Counted from the stretch's first letter, positions 53,164 through 62,181 are shown. The stretch: 64,000 nucleotides of DNA from Actinomadura rupiterrae (GCF_024172125.1 NZ_JAMZEA010000002.1:124001-188000); one strand, 5' to 3'. The notes: generated by a model from the sequence alone, not told the origin. Numbers and translations are program-made.

Positions 53164-54105
53164 TCAGCCCGCGAGGATGCCCCACGAGCCGCTGTGCGTG
53201 GCGCCAGGCTCCAGCCGGATGACGTCGGTGCCGCTGCCGAACGCGTTCGGCGGGCACGTCATCGGCTCCACGCCGAGGCCGAGGCGGCGCTTCTCCGGCG
53301 GGACGCCGTCGGCGGTGTAGACCTCCAGCCAGGGGTGCGTCCGGTCGAGCCAGAACGAGGTCCGGCGGTTCGTCCCGGACAGGTGCACCCAGGCGCGTCC
53401 GGCGTCGTCGCGGTCCAGCTCGGTGAAGGCGCGGTCGATCTTCTGGTCGCCGAGCCGCCGCCCGGCGCGCAGGTCGTACTCGGTGCCCTCGACCGCCGTC
53501 GGCGGGCCCGGCGGGATCATCCGGTCGTTCACCGGCAGGTACCGCGCGCCGGGGATCTGCACGATGCACCCGTCGATCGGCTCGCCGACCGACAGGTACG
53601 GGTGCGCGCCGTGCCCGTACGGCGCGGCGACCCGGCCGTGGTTCGCGGCGGTCACCGTGATCGTCATGCCGTGGTCGGGATCGAGCGCGTAGTCGGCCGT
53701 GACGTCCAGCCGGAACGGGTAGCCGGGCGAGCCGAGCAGCCGGGTCGCGAGCGAGACCTGGTCGGGCGCGCGCTCCACCTCCCGCCACGTGGACCAGCGG
53801 ACCAGGCCGTGGATGGCGTTGTCGTACTCGGGCTCGTTGATGTCGAGGAGCAGGTCCGCGCCGTCCCACTTGTAGCGGCCGTGGTCGACGCGGTTCGGCC
53901 AGGGGATCAGCAGCTGGCCGAACGCGGCGGGCGGCGTCTCGTCCTCGCCGTAGCTCAGCACGAGCGGCTCGCCGTCGTGGGTGAGCGAGCGCAGCCCGGC
54001 GCCCTCCTCGGTGACCACCGCCCGGTAGGGCCCGGCGGCGATCTCGAACTGCTCGCCGGTCGCGGCCAGCGAGCCGCGGCGGGTCTCCGGAACCGATGTG
54101 CTCAT
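53164..54105 (-). CDS. Aldose 1-epimerase family protein
   Basis: 313 residues. The galactose mutarotase fold shows LLIPWPNRVDHGRYKWDG, NAIHGLVRWSTWRE, then PYGHGAHPYLSVG with the catalytic His, and LGLGVEPMTCPPNAF with the catalytic Glu. It interconverts sugar anomers. Being upstream of zwf in the same direction, it may supply the beta anomer of glucose 6-phosphate or glucose; this is inference. AGGACAGG is found before the ATG at 54105. Confidence 0.9.
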   Translation of the reverse strand: MSTSVPETRRGSLAATGEQFEIAAGPYRAVVTEEGAGLRSLTHDGEPLVLSYGEDETPPAAFGQLLIPWPNRVDHGRYKWDGADLLLDINEPEYDNAIHGLVRWSTWREVERAPDQVSLATRLLGSPGYPFRLDVTADYALDPDHGMTITVTAANHGRVAAPYGHGAHPYLSVGEPIDGCIVQIPGARYLPVNDRMIPPGPPTAVEGTEYDLRAGRRLGDQKIDRAFTELDRDDAGRAWVHLSGTNRRTSFWLDRTHPWLEVYTADGVPPEKRRLGLGVEPMTCPPNAFGSGTDVIRLEPGATHSGSWGILAG

Positions 54106-54468
54106 CGCGGCCTGTCCTCTCCTCCGGACGCCTCGGCGGCGCCGGGCCGGGCGCCCGGCGCGCGCTCCCGTGGCGCGATACCCCGGATCTCCGCGTCGAT
54201 GTGAGCGCGCGAGGGCGCCGCAGGAAGCCGGAATCCTCCGAGTGGAGGTGATTCCGATGGATTGCCCTCTTGCTGGCGATCTCCCCCCTCGCCCTTGTGC
54301 GGACGCCCTGCCGATGGTCAAGAAATCCCCGCGCGATGCCCTGCGCGCGGCAGGACGCCGAAGGCCGCTCCGACGCGGACGATCACGTCGGAGCGGCCTT
54401 CGGTGCGGCGGGGGCGGAGCGCGGCGGGGGCGGAACTCGGCGGGTCAGGGGTGGCGGAGCGCGGCGGG
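54106..54468. terminator. Intergenic region with long terminator hairpin (54358-54403)
   Basis: CCGAAGGCCGCTCCGACG at 54358-54375 and its exact complement at 54386-54403 form an 18-bp stem with a 10-base loop, downstream of the hydroxylase stop. Between it and the stop, GCGGGTCAGGGGTGGC occurs twice; the second copy contains the hydroxylase stop codon, so the 3' end was duplicated. No gene seen in the remaining bases. Confidence 0.75.
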
Positions 54469-56013
54469 TCAGGGGTGGCCGGTGGCGCGGCGGAGGATCT
54501 CGCGCGGGTCGGACGGCCCGTCCCCGGACGCGGTCCAGGCGGTGTGCTGGTCGGGCCGGACCAGCGCGAGCCCCGTCGGCGGGTGGTCGAACAGGTCCAG
54601 CGGGACGCCCTCGGCGGCGGCCGCCTTCACGAACCGCTCGGTCTCCGGACGGTCCAGGTCGCCGACCAGCGTGAAGCCGCGGCCGAGGTGGTCGAACAGG
54701 GAGTCGCCGGGGCCGAGCCAGCGGTGGTCGAGGCGTCCGCCCGCCGGGCCCGTGACCAGGGGCGTGCCCCGGTAGGTGTAGCCGAGGACGAGGTCGAGGC
54801 TGTGGAACTCGCCGTCCTTGCTCTCCTGGACGGCCCGCGCGACCGCCGGACGCGCCGCCGCGAACTCGGCCTCGCCGCCCGCGAGGCGGGGGTCGGCGAG
54901 TTCGGGCGCCAGCGTCGCCATGTTCCGGGCGGCCTCGGCGATCGTCTGCGCCGCGACCGGCCTGCGTTCGGCCTCGTAGCTGTCCAGCAGGGCCGCGGGG
55001 GCCCAGCCGGACAGGACGGCGGCGAGCTTCCAGCCGAGGTTCACCGCGTCGCCGATGCCGGTGTTGAAGCCGTGCCCGCCCCAGGGCGGGTTCAGGTGCG
55101 CGGCGTCCCCGGCGAGGAAGACCCGCGACGTCCCGTACCGCTGCGCCAGCAGCAGCTTGGCCTTCCACGGGTCGGTCGCGACGATCTCGGCGTCGATGTC
55201 CTCGCCGACCAGGGCGCGGACGAGGCCCAGCGGGTCGGCCTCGCCCTGCTCCTGGGAGACGCCCTGGGCGATGCACCACCACAGGTCGTCCAGGTTCAGG
55301 CGCCCGACGAGACCGGGACGATCCGGATTGAGCACCCAGTAGTGGACGGCCGGACCGTGCGGGACGCGGTCGCCGAGGCCGGGCGCGCGGAAGACGATGT
55401 TGAAGTTCGGCCGCTCGTCGGCCGACCCCTCGTAGACGACGCCGATGGCCTCGCGGACCGTGCTCCACGCGCCGTCCGCGCCCACCAGGTAGTCGGAACG
55501 AACCTGCTCGGCGGCCCCGCTCGGACCGGACAGCGTCGCGGTGACGCCATCGGGGTCCTCTGCCAGGCCCGTGACCGTCCAGCCGGTGCGGAGGTACGCG
55601 TGCGGGGACGCGGCGACGGCCTCGCGCAGGACCTGCTCGATCGCGGGCTGCCCGATCTGCTGCCCGGCCTCGGCGACCAGGTCGTCCCCGGCCAGGTCGA
55701 GGCCGAAGCAGCCGCGGAACCGGGTGATCTCGCGGCCGAGCAGGCCGGTGGTGAACACCGCCTCGTCCGACCAGGAGACCGGCAGCGCCGCCGCCTCCCG
55801 GACGCGGTCCGCGAGGCCCCAGCGGCGGAACAGCTCCATGCTGCGGGCCGAGGTCGTCTTGGCGCGCGGCCGCAGCCACGACACCTGCTCGCGCGGCTCG
55901 ACCACCAGCGACGCGACGCCGTGGTGGGCCAGCTCCAGCGCGGCGGCGAGCCCGACCGGCCCACCCCCGGCGATCAGCACGGGGACGTGCGCGGCGGAGG
56001 AGTCGGCGGTCAT
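54469..56013 (-). CDS. FAD-dependent aromatic hydroxylase (PheA/TfdB type)
   Basis: 514 residues. FAD-binding GxGxxG: VPVLIAGGGPVGLAAALELA. DG motif: YLVGADGAWSTVREAIG. Second FAD motif: VFLAGDAAHLNPPWGGHGFN, TGIGDAVNLGWKLAAVL. This is a group A flavoprotein monooxygenase, of the kind that hydroxylates phenols or aromatic acids with NAD(P)H and O2. Its ATG overlaps the dioxygenase stop (ATGA), and it is the last gene of the three-gene unit hydrolase-dioxygenase-hydroxylase. The C-terminal domain is thioredoxin-like, as usual. Confidence 0.9.
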   Translation of the reverse strand: MTADSSAAHVPVLIAGGGPVGLAAALELAHHGVASLVVEPREQVSWLRPRAKTTSARSMELFRRWGLADRVREAAALPVSWSDEAVFTTGLLGREITRFRGCFGLDLAGDDLVAEAGQQIGQPAIEQVLREAVAASPHAYLRTGWTVTGLAEDPDGVTATLSGPSGAAEQVRSDYLVGADGAWSTVREAIGVVYEGSADERPNFNIVFRAPGLGDRVPHGPAVHYWVLNPDRPGLVGRLNLDDLWWCIAQGVSQEQGEADPLGLVRALVGEDIDAEIVATDPWKAKLLLAQRYGTSRVFLAGDAAHLNPPWGGHGFNTGIGDAVNLGWKLAAVLSGWAPAALLDSYEAERRPVAAQTIAEAARNMATLAPELADPRLAGGEAEFAAARPAVARAVQESKDGEFHSLDLVLGYTYRGTPLVTGPAGGRLDHRWLGPGDSLFDHLGRGFTLVGDLDRPETERFVKAAAAEGVPLDLFDHPPTGLALVRPDQHTAWTASGDGPSDPREILRRATGHP

Positions 56014-56930
56014 CGGCTGTGGGCTCCGGTCATGAGGGCGGCCAGGTCGTCCGGGCGCAGGAACGAGGGCGGGGGCGGCGGGCCCCAGTTGAACAGGCCC
56101 CTGGCGCCTTCGAGGGTCTCGGGCGTCCAGAGCTGGTCGTCCAGGATGGTGTCCATGTCGGAGTAGTACTCGGCGAAGTTGCCCGCCGGGTCCTTGAGGT
56201 ACCAGAAGAAGTTCGACCCGGCATGGTGGCGTCCGAGGCCCCAGACGTGCCGCTCGGGGTGGCCGTCCAGCATCGCCGACGCGCCCCGGCCCACGTCGTC
56301 CACGTCGTCCACCTGCCATGACGTGTGGTGCAGGAACGCGACGGGCGCGGCGAGGACCAGGACGTTGTGGTGGTCGGTCGAGCAGCGCAGGAAGGCGCCG
56401 ATGTCGCCGATCATGTCGCTGGTCCGGAAGCCGAGGCCGTCGCGGAAGAACGCCGAGGTCGCCGCGAAGTCGGTGGTGCCGAGCACCGCGTGGCCGAGCT
56501 TGCGCGGCCGGACCGGCTCGGCGCGCAGGATGCCCGGCGCGCGCGCCCCGGCCCGCTCGATCCGTCCGGGGCCGTTGTAGCGGGTGGCCGGGACCTCCGG
56601 CTGCGAGATGCGCGGCTCCACTTGCAGGACGGCCCGGACCCCCGTCACCGCCTCGTACGCGATCAGCGTGTCCGCGCCGCGTTCGGCGGGGATGCCGAGG
56701 GCTTCGAGGCGGTGGGCGGCCCGGTCGAGGTCGTCCGGGTCGTCGGCGCCGATGCGGAGCTCGACCAGCCGCCGGGTCGGGGCCTGGACGAGGCGGAGCT
56801 GGTCGCCGCCGTCGCGGGTGGCGAACCAGCCGTCCGCGCCAGGGGCCAGGCCGAAGTCGGCGTAGTAGCCGGCGGTCGCGGCGACGTCCGGGACGCCGAT
56901 GGTGACGGAGCTGAGGCGGTGCAGGGGCAT
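56010..56930 (-). CDS. Extradiol-type dioxygenase (two-domain VOC protein)
   Basis: 306 residues with two VOC modules. The N-terminal module (LSSVTIGVPDVAATAGYYAD) lacks ligands. The C-terminal module has the iron triad: His in RKLGHAVLGTTDF, His in AFLHHTSWQVDDVDD, Glu in DPAGNFAEYYSDMD. This is the pattern of 2,3-dihydroxybiphenyl/catechol 2,3-dioxygenases. It would cleave the diol made by the neighbouring hydroxylase. The actual diol is unknown. Confidence 0.88.
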   Translation of the reverse strand: MPLHRLSSVTIGVPDVAATAGYYADFGLAPGADGWFATRDGGDQLRLVQAPTRRLVELRIGADDPDDLDRAAHRLEALGIPAERGADTLIAYEAVTGVRAVLQVEPRISQPEVPATRYNGPGRIERAGARAPGILRAEPVRPRKLGHAVLGTTDFAATSAFFRDGLGFRTSDMIGDIGAFLRCSTDHHNVLVLAAPVAFLHHTSWQVDDVDDVGRGASAMLDGHPERHVWGLGRHHAGSNFFWYLKDPAGNFAEYYSDMDTILDDQLWTPETLEGARGLFNWGPPPPPSFLRPDDLAALMTGAHSR

Positions 56931-56943
56931 GGTCGTCCTCCGA

Positions 56944-57801
56944 TCAGGCCGAGGCGAACGTCTGGCGCAGCTCGCCGATGCCCGCGATCTCGCTGACCAG
57001 CTCGTCGCCGGGGGCGAGCCAGCGCTGCGGGTCGCGGCCGAGGCCGACACCCGCCGGGGTGCCGGTGAACAGCAGGTCGCCGGGCAGCAGCGGCAGCACC
57101 GCCGACAGCCGGGACACGAGGGTCGGGACGGCGAAGATCAGGTCGCGGGTGCGGCCCTTCTGCACCTCCTCGCCGTTGATCGCGGCGCGCAGTTCGAGGT
57201 CGTCGCGGTCGTCCAGCTCGTCCGGGGTGACGACCCACGGGCCGGTCGGCGCGAAGCCGGGGAACGACTTGCCGAGGCTGAACTGCGGCGCCGGTCCGGC
57301 GAGCTGGGAGATCCGCTCGCTGATGTCCTGGCCGACGGTGAGGCCGGCAATGTGGTCCCAGGCGTCGTCCTCGGAGACGTGGGACGCGGTGCGGCCGATG
57401 ACGGCGACCAGCTCGACCTCCCAGTCGGTGTGGCCGCCGTCCGGGAGCGTCACCTCGGTCACCGGCCCCGACAGGGCCGTCACGAACTTGGTGAACACCG
57501 GCGGCAGGCCCTCGGGGACGGCGAACCCGGACTCGGCGGCGTGCTCGCGGTAGTTCAGCCCGACCGCGAGGATCTGGCGCGGCGCGGGCACCGGCGCGCC
57601 GAGCCGCGCCCGGTCGAACGTCCGGCCTTCGGGCAGTTCGGCTTCCCGCGCCCAGGCGGCGAAGGCCGCCCAGTCGCCGTAGAGGGCCTGCGGATCCGGG
57701 CCGAAGCGGTCCCCGCTGGCCTCCGCCACGTCCACCGCCAGGTCCCCGGCCCGGTCCTGGACGACCAGCACCGCGCGTCCGTCAAGATTGCCGACCCGCA
57801 T
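56944..57801 (-). CDS. Fumarylacetoacetate hydrolase family protein
   Basis: 285 residues. Conserved FAH core: ILAVGLNYREHAAESG, PPVFTKFVTALSGPV, DWEVELVAVIGRTASHVSED with the metal Glu residues, GQDISERISQ, LGKSFPGFAPTGPWVVTPDE, and LFTGTPAGVGLG. Such enzymes hydrolyse or hydrate the products of ring cleavage. First gene of the unit, 13 bases before the dioxygenase. Divergent from the GntR gene across a 115-bp region with an AT-rich operator. Confidence 0.9.
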   Translation of the reverse strand: MRVGNLDGRAVLVVQDRAGDLAVDVAEASGDRFGPDPQALYGDWAAFAAWAREAELPEGRTFDRARLGAPVPAPRQILAVGLNYREHAAESGFAVPEGLPPVFTKFVTALSGPVTEVTLPDGGHTDWEVELVAVIGRTASHVSEDDAWDHIAGLTVGQDISERISQLAGPAPQFSLGKSFPGFAPTGPWVVTPDELDDRDDLELRAAINGEEVQKGRTRDLIFAVPTLVSRLSAVLPLLPGDLLFTGTPAGVGLGRDPQRWLAPGDELVSEIAGIGELRQTFASA

Positions 57802-57820
57802 CGCGACTCCTATTCGACAT

Positions 57821-57838
57821 GATGATTATGGTGATAAT
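57821..57838. promoter_or_regulatory. AT-rich operator candidate 1
   Basis: GATGATTATGGTGATAAT holds the inverted repeat ATTAT-N4-ATAAT (57825-57838), between the divergent FAH-like and GntR genes. TGATTA is shared with the islands at 60321 and 61145. Confidence 0.5.
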
Positions 57839-57916
57839 GCGGGCCCTGTGGCGGGGGCGTCAAGGGCTCACCCTGATAACGTGCATGATGAATTTCCGGA
57901 CGCACTGGGAGGGCCG

Positions 57917-58630
57917 TTGAGCCTGCGACCCCTGACCGGCCCCAGCACGGCGCGCCGCGCCGAGCAGGCCGCCGAGCGGATCGCCGACCTGGTCCGCGGC
58001 CGCGAGCCCGGCGCGCGGCTCGGCACCAAGAACGACCTGCGCGCGCTCTGCGGCGTCTCGGTCAGCACGTTCAACGAGGCGCTGCGGCTGCTCCAGGCGC
58101 GCGGCCTGGTCACCGTCCGGCCCGGTCCCGGCGGCGGGCTGTTCGCCGCCGAGCAGTCCCCGATCGTCCGGCTCGGCAACTCGGTGCTCGCGCTGGACGC
58201 CGACGAGACCACGGTCGCCGAGGCCATCCGCATCCGCGACGCGCTCGACCCGCTGCTCATCGAGGACGCCCTGTGGCACGCCTCGCCCGCCGACATCGCC
58301 GAGATGCGCGCCATCGTCGACGAGATGGGCCGCGCGGCCGAGGACGGCGACGGGACCGGCTTCGTCCGCGCGAACTGGCGGTTGCACCACCGCATCGCCG
58401 AGACGAGCCGGCACGTGCTGCTGCGCTCGCTTTACGCGAGCCTGCTCGACCTCATCGAGTCGCACACGCTGTCGGTGCTGCCCGACGGAACCGAGCCGCT
58501 CCAGCCGTACCTGCGCGACCGGCACCGCCTGCACGCCGACCTGGTGGACGCCATCGCCGCGCACGACCGGGCTGCGGCGGCGCGGCTGATCCGCGAGCAC
58601 AGCCCGGTCGGCGCTCAAGCGACGTCCTGA
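57917..58630 (+). CDS. GntR/FCD family regulator, copy 1
   Basis: 237 residues from the TTG at 57917 with GGGAGG upstream. Winged helix: ARLGTKNDLRALCGVSVSTF, NEALRLLQARGLVTVRPGPG. The FCD ligand-binding domain follows (AEAIRIRDALDPLLIEDALW, WRLHHRIAETSRHVLLRSLY) with the His residues that bind metal or ligand. A probable repressor of the catabolic genes, as is common for FCD proteins. Its 3' end overlaps the 3' end of the convergent aldolase gene by 16 bases. Paralogue of 60350-61075. Confidence 0.9.
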   Translation: MSLRPLTGPSTARRAEQAAERIADLVRGREPGARLGTKNDLRALCGVSVSTFNEALRLLQARGLVTVRPGPGGGLFAAEQSPIVRLGNSVLALDADETTVAEAIRIRDALDPLLIEDALWHASPADIAEMRAIVDEMGRAAEDGDGTGFVRANWRLHHRIAETSRHVLLRSLYASLLDLIESHTLSVLPDGTEPLQPYLRDRHRLHADLVDAIAAHDRAAAARLIREHSPVGAQATS

Positions 58631-59331
58631 CCCGTCCCGGCCTGGTCGGCTCGGCGCAGCAGGTAGTCCCAGCCCGCTCGCAGCTGGCGGTCCGACCAGC
58701 ACTGGTCGCGTTTGGCGAGGGCCTCGGCGGCGTCGGAGTGGTCGCGGATCGGCCCGGCGGCCATCGCGGTCAGCTGGACGCGGCAGGCGCGTTCGAGCAG
58801 GACGGCGTGCATGACGGCCGCGTGGACGCCCTCGCCCGCGGCGACCAGGCCGTGCCGGTGCATCAGCGCCGCCGGTGCGTCGCCCAGCGTCTCCGCCAGC
58901 GCTTTGCCCAGGTCAGGGGTGGAGACGAGGGCGCCGGTGGTGGTGAAGCGCGGCACGTCCTTCCCGCCGAACAGCGCGCCGTCGTGCGAGATGGGCAGCA
59001 GCGGCGTGCCGAGCGCGGCGAACGCGACGGCGGCCTGGGCGTGGGAGTGGACCGTGCAGGTCACGGCCGGGTTCCGGCGCATGATCTCCAGGTGGATGTG
59101 CGCCTCGATGTGCGGGGATCCGGCGCCGTCCAGCACCTCGCCGCCGAAGGAGACCAGCTGCAGGTCCCGGTCGTGGACCTCCTCCAGGCCGCGGCCGGGC
59201 GCCTTGATCCAGATGCCGCGCCCGTCCGGGTCGCGGACGGCGACGTGGCCCCAGACCATGTCGCCCTGACCGGCCATCGCGAGGACGCGTCCCGCCTGGA
59301 GCGCCGCGCGCCTCTCGGGCACGTCCCGCAT
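58615..59331 (-). CDS. Class II aldolase/adducin family protein
   Basis: 238 residues. The zinc site is visible: SPHIEAHIHLEIMRRNPAVT with Glu/His, CTVHSHAQAAVAFAAL with two His, and ALMHRHGLVAAGEGVH with the third. Fuculose-phosphate-aldolase-like fold. In catabolic clusters these enzymes cleave or decarboxylate hydroxy-acids. The ATG shares a base with the stop of the binding-protein gene (TGATG), so the two are coupled. Confidence 0.88.
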   Translation of the reverse strand: MRDVPERRAALQAGRVLAMAGQGDMVWGHVAVRDPDGRGIWIKAPGRGLEEVHDRDLQLVSFGGEVLDGAGSPHIEAHIHLEIMRRNPAVTCTVHSHAQAAVAFAALGTPLLPISHDGALFGGKDVPRFTTTGALVSTPDLGKALAETLGDAPAALMHRHGLVAAGEGVHAAVMHAVLLERACRVQLTAMAAGPIRDHSDAAEALAKRDQCWSDRQLRAGWDYLLRRADQAGTGQDVA

Positions 59332-60284
59332 CACGCCGCCTCCAGCGTCTCGTAGTAGCGGACGGCGCCGGGGTGCAGCGGGATGGGGGAGCGGCCGATC
59401 GCCACCGGGTCGAGCGGGTAGGTCAGCGGACTGCGCTCGGGCGGGAGGTGCCGGTACTGGGCCTCGATCGTCGCGCGCGTCTCGCCGAGGATCCAGGCGA
59501 TGAGGTGGGCGACGTCGCCCGGCAGGTCGGACCGGGTCAGCACGATGAAGTCGGAGAAGTCGAGCGTCTCGAAGCGCGGGCAACCGGGGAAGTGGCCTTC
59601 CTCCACGGTCGCCGAGGGCCAGCCGTAATCGGCTTCCAGGCCGTCCAGGACGTCGCGCTCGACGGGCAGGAAGGCCAGGTCGGCGCCGAAGCGCTGCCAG
59701 TGCGGCAGCATGACCGCCTCGTGGACGACCGCGTCGGCCTCGCCGCTGGTGATCCGCTCGAAGGTGTCGAAGGGCCGCTCGTCGGCGAAGGGCCGGCCGC
59801 CCCAGCCCTCGACGTCCACGCCCGAGCGCGTCAGGACCTCGTGCGCGGCCCAACCGACGAGGTTGGTGCCGTCGTGCTGGGCGGTGGCGAGCCGGAGTCG
59901 CGGCTTGGCGGCGCGCAGTTCGGCGAACGAGCCGATGCCCAGGGAACGGTCCACGCCGACCACCAGCCGGTCGCGCTGGGGCAGGACGCCCAGCGCGCAC
60001 AGGTCGGGGAAGGGTTCGCCCGCGTAGGGGCCCCGGCCGTCCAGTGCGGCGGCGGCGAACGCGGCGGGCGTGGTCAGGGCGATGTCGACCTGGCCGCGGC
60101 CGACCGCCCGGGCGGCGTCGGCGCCGCCGCGCCCGTTCCAGATGGCGACGCGGGTGTGCGGGCCGGCGCGGTCGGTGAGCTCCTGCGCGATCCAGCCGCA
60201 GACGCGGTGCAGGTTCGCGGTGCCCCAGTCCCCCTGGAGGTGCAGGGAGACCGAGCGGCTGAGGGTCGGCGCGGGTGAGGGCAT
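59331..60284 (-). CDS. TAXI/ABC-type solute-binding protein lacking a signal peptide
   Basis: 317 residues beginning MPSPAPTLSRSVSLHLQGDW. The periplasmic-binding-protein fold is seen in WGTANLHRVCGWIAQELTDR, GRGQVDIALTTPAAFAAAA, and RLATAQHDGTNLVGWAAHEV, resembling TAXI-family TRAP binding proteins. There is no hydrophobic leader or lipobox, and no transporter gene nearby, so it may be cytoplasmic and serve as an enzyme or sensor. A start further upstream is not possible in frame without crossing the operator. Confidence 0.75.
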   Translation of the reverse strand: MPSPAPTLSRSVSLHLQGDWGTANLHRVCGWIAQELTDRAGPHTRVAIWNGRGGADAARAVGRGQVDIALTTPAAFAAAALDGRGPYAGEPFPDLCALGVLPQRDRLVVGVDRSLGIGSFAELRAAKPRLRLATAQHDGTNLVGWAAHEVLTRSGVDVEGWGGRPFADERPFDTFERITSGEADAVVHEAVMLPHWQRFGADLAFLPVERDVLDGLEADYGWPSATVEEGHFPGCPRFETLDFSDFIVLTRSDLPGDVAHLIAWILGETRATIEAQYRHLPPERSPLTYPLDPVAIGRSPIPLHPGAVRYYETLEAA

Positions 60285-60320
60285 GGGTCGCTCCCGGGAA
60301 GTCGGGGTGGGGCGACCACT

Positions 60321-60344
60321 GTATTAATCAATCATAATCAATTC
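60321..60344. promoter_or_regulatory. AT-rich operator candidate 2
   Basis: TATTAATCAATCATAATCAA in the 65 bases between the GntR copy-2 stop and the binding-protein start. It contains two copies of AATCA spaced ten bases apart, the complement of the TGATT in the other islands. Confidence 0.5.
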
Positions 60345-60349
60345 AAGGG

Positions 60350-61075
60350 TCAGCCCGCGTCGTGCTCCCTCAGCAGCCGCGCGACCGCCTCCCGGTCCCG
60401 GGCGTCGAGCGCGTCCACGAGCGCGGCGTGCAGCTCGTGGCGGCGGCGCATGAAGCCCTCCTCCGGCTCGCCCTCGGGCATGATCTTCGGCGTCCGGGCC
60501 TCGATCACCTCCTGCGAGCGCAGGTAGCAGTCGCGCAGCAGCGGGCCGGGGCTGATGGCGGCCAGCCGGGCGTGGAACCGCCAGGCCGCGCGCACGTAGG
60601 CGGGGCCGTCCAGGCGTCCGGCGGCCTCGCCCATCTCGCCGGTGAGGGCGCGCAGCTCGGCGAAGTCGGCGGGGGAGCCGTACCACAGCGCGTCCTCGAT
60701 GATCAGCGGCTCGATCGCCTCCCGGACGCGGAAGGCGTCCGCCAGCGCGGCCTGCGCGTCCACCTCGCCGTCGCCGCCCGTCCCGGTGCGCGCGGCCGGC
60801 GCCGGGGCGGACCCGTCCGGGGCGAACAGCCCGCCGCCCGGACCCGGCCGGACGGTCACCAGCCCGCGCTCCTGGAGCAGCCGCAGCGTCACGTTGAACG
60901 TGCCGACCGACACCCCGCACGCGGTGCGGACCTGCTCCTTCGTGCCGAGCCGGGCGCCGGGCTCCAGGCGCGCGAGCAGCTCGGTCACGCGCGCCGCCGC
61001 CTCCTCCGCGCGGCCGGGCGGACGCCGCTCCCCGGGCCCGTCCCGGTCCTCCCGCAAGGTCGCCCTCGGCGCCAC
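60350..61075 (-). CDS. GntR/FCD family regulator, copy 2
   Basis: 241 residues from the GTG at 61075, GGAGGGACC upstream. Winged helix: ARLGTKEQVRTACGVSVGTF, NVTLRLLQERGLVTVRPGPG, very similar to copy 1. An Ala/Pro/Gly-rich linker (about 90-110) leads to the FCD domain (ADAFRVREAIEPLIIEDALW, RAAWRFHARLAAISPGPLLR). Divergent from the bicupin operon and upstream of the binding-protein/aldolase unit. The two regulators could recognise related sites. Confidence 0.9.
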   Translation of the reverse strand: MAPRATLREDRDGPGERRPPGRAEEAAARVTELLARLEPGARLGTKEQVRTACGVSVGTFNVTLRLLQERGLVTVRPGPGGGLFAPDGSAPAPAARTGTGGDGEVDAQAALADAFRVREAIEPLIIEDALWYGSPADFAELRALTGEMGEAAGRLDGPAYVRAAWRFHARLAAISPGPLLRDCYLRSQEVIEARTPKIMPEGEPEEGFMRRRHELHAALVDALDARDREAVARLLREHDAG

Positions 61076-61142
61076 GGTCCCTCCATCACGTTCGATCGCC
61101 GCCTTGACGGCCCGGTCCGACGGTGGCCATCATACCCCTCGA

Positions 61143-61164
61143 TGTAATCATTATTATTAATTAG
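61143..61164. promoter_or_regulatory. AT-rich operator candidate 3
   Basis: TAATCATTATTATTAATTA at 61145-61163, about 22 bases before the bicupin GTG and 68 before the GntR copy-2 start, in otherwise very GC-rich DNA. Confidence 0.5.
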
Positions 61165-61185
61165 CGAACGCGAGGAGGCCGAGCC

Positions 61186-62181
61186 GTGGGACTCGTCCAT
61201 GAGGTGATCGACGCCTTCGACGCCGCGGAGCCCGTCCGCCGGGTCGCGCGGCGGGAGGAGCTGCTGCTGGGCGCGCCGCTGCCCTCGCCCAAGCGGCCGC
61301 CGCGCGCCTACCGGCCGATCGGGGCCGCGCACTTCCCGGCGCATTTCGTGCCGCAGGGGTTCGAACCGCCCAAGGGCATCTTCGAGAGCGACTTCCTGCG
61401 GATCGAGCGGCAGACGATGGCCGGGTTCCGGCAGCCCTTCTACCACCGCAACTGCGACGTGGACGAGCTGTCCTACCAGGTGTACGGCACGCGCACGCTC
61501 ATGACCGAGCTGGGCAGCCTCGACCTGGTCCCGGGCGACTTCTCCCGCATCCCGGTCACGGTCGCGCACGACAACCACGCGCACGACGACATCCACCTCC
61601 TGTTCTACGTGCCCGCGCATGTCGCGGAGCTGCGTCCCGCCGTCCGGACGTCCGAGCTCGTGCTCCCGCCTTTCGAGGGCTGGAAGCCGGAGGTCCGCAA
61701 CCTGATGACCACCGAGTGCCTGGGCGGTCCCGAGCACGACATCGTCATGACGCCGGTCGACGAGCAGCTGCTTCTGGAGCAGGCCGACGTCGAGCCGGAG
61801 CGGATCAACGTGCTCCGCCCGTCCGGCGAACCGGGCGCCGACGGCACGCACTGGCTCTACCGGTCCGCGCGGGTCAGGATCGGCCACACCGCGATCGACC
61901 GCTCGGACGGCCGGGAGTACCGCACCCACCGCGACGCCGACGACGTCCAGTACCAGATCAGCGGGCGGCGCGTGCTCGTCACGCAGCTCGGCGTCCTGGA
62001 GCTGGAGCCGGGCGACTTCGTCCGCATCCCGGTCGGCGTCGCGTTCACCAGCATCGTCACCGAGCCGAGCACGCACCTGACCGTGCTGTCGGCGCTGGCC
62101 GTCCCGCAGGTCACCGAGTCGACGAAGACCGGGCAGGTGCTCGGCGTCCCCGACCTGGACCGTCTGCGCGCCGCCGGATGA
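61186..62181 (+). CDS. Bicupin protein, possible ring-cleavage dioxygenase relative
   Basis: 331 residues from the GTG at 61186 (GAGGAGGCC upstream). Two cupin modules: the first has YHRNCDVDELSYQVYGTRTL and LDLVPGDFSRIPVTVAHDNH, the second YRTHRDADDVQYQISGRRVL and LELEPGDFVRIPVGVAFTSI. The arrangement (H)-(E) then PGDF and H resembles homogentisate or gentisate dioxygenases, but no family is certain. The second module keeps fewer His. First gene of the plus-strand unit with the alcohol dehydrogenase and dienelactone hydrolase. Confidence 0.75.
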   Translation: MGLVHEVIDAFDAAEPVRRVARREELLLGAPLPSPKRPPRAYRPIGAAHFPAHFVPQGFEPPKGIFESDFLRIERQTMAGFRQPFYHRNCDVDELSYQVYGTRTLMTELGSLDLVPGDFSRIPVTVAHDNHAHDDIHLLFYVPAHVAELRPAVRTSELVLPPFEGWKPEVRNLMTTECLGGPEHDIVMTPVDEQLLLEQADVEPERINVLRPSGEPGADGTHWLYRSARVRIGHTAIDRSDGREYRTHRDADDVQYQISGRRVLVTQLGVLELEPGDFVRIPVGVAFTSIVTEPSTHLTVLSALAVPQVTESTKTGQVLGVPDLDRLRAAG

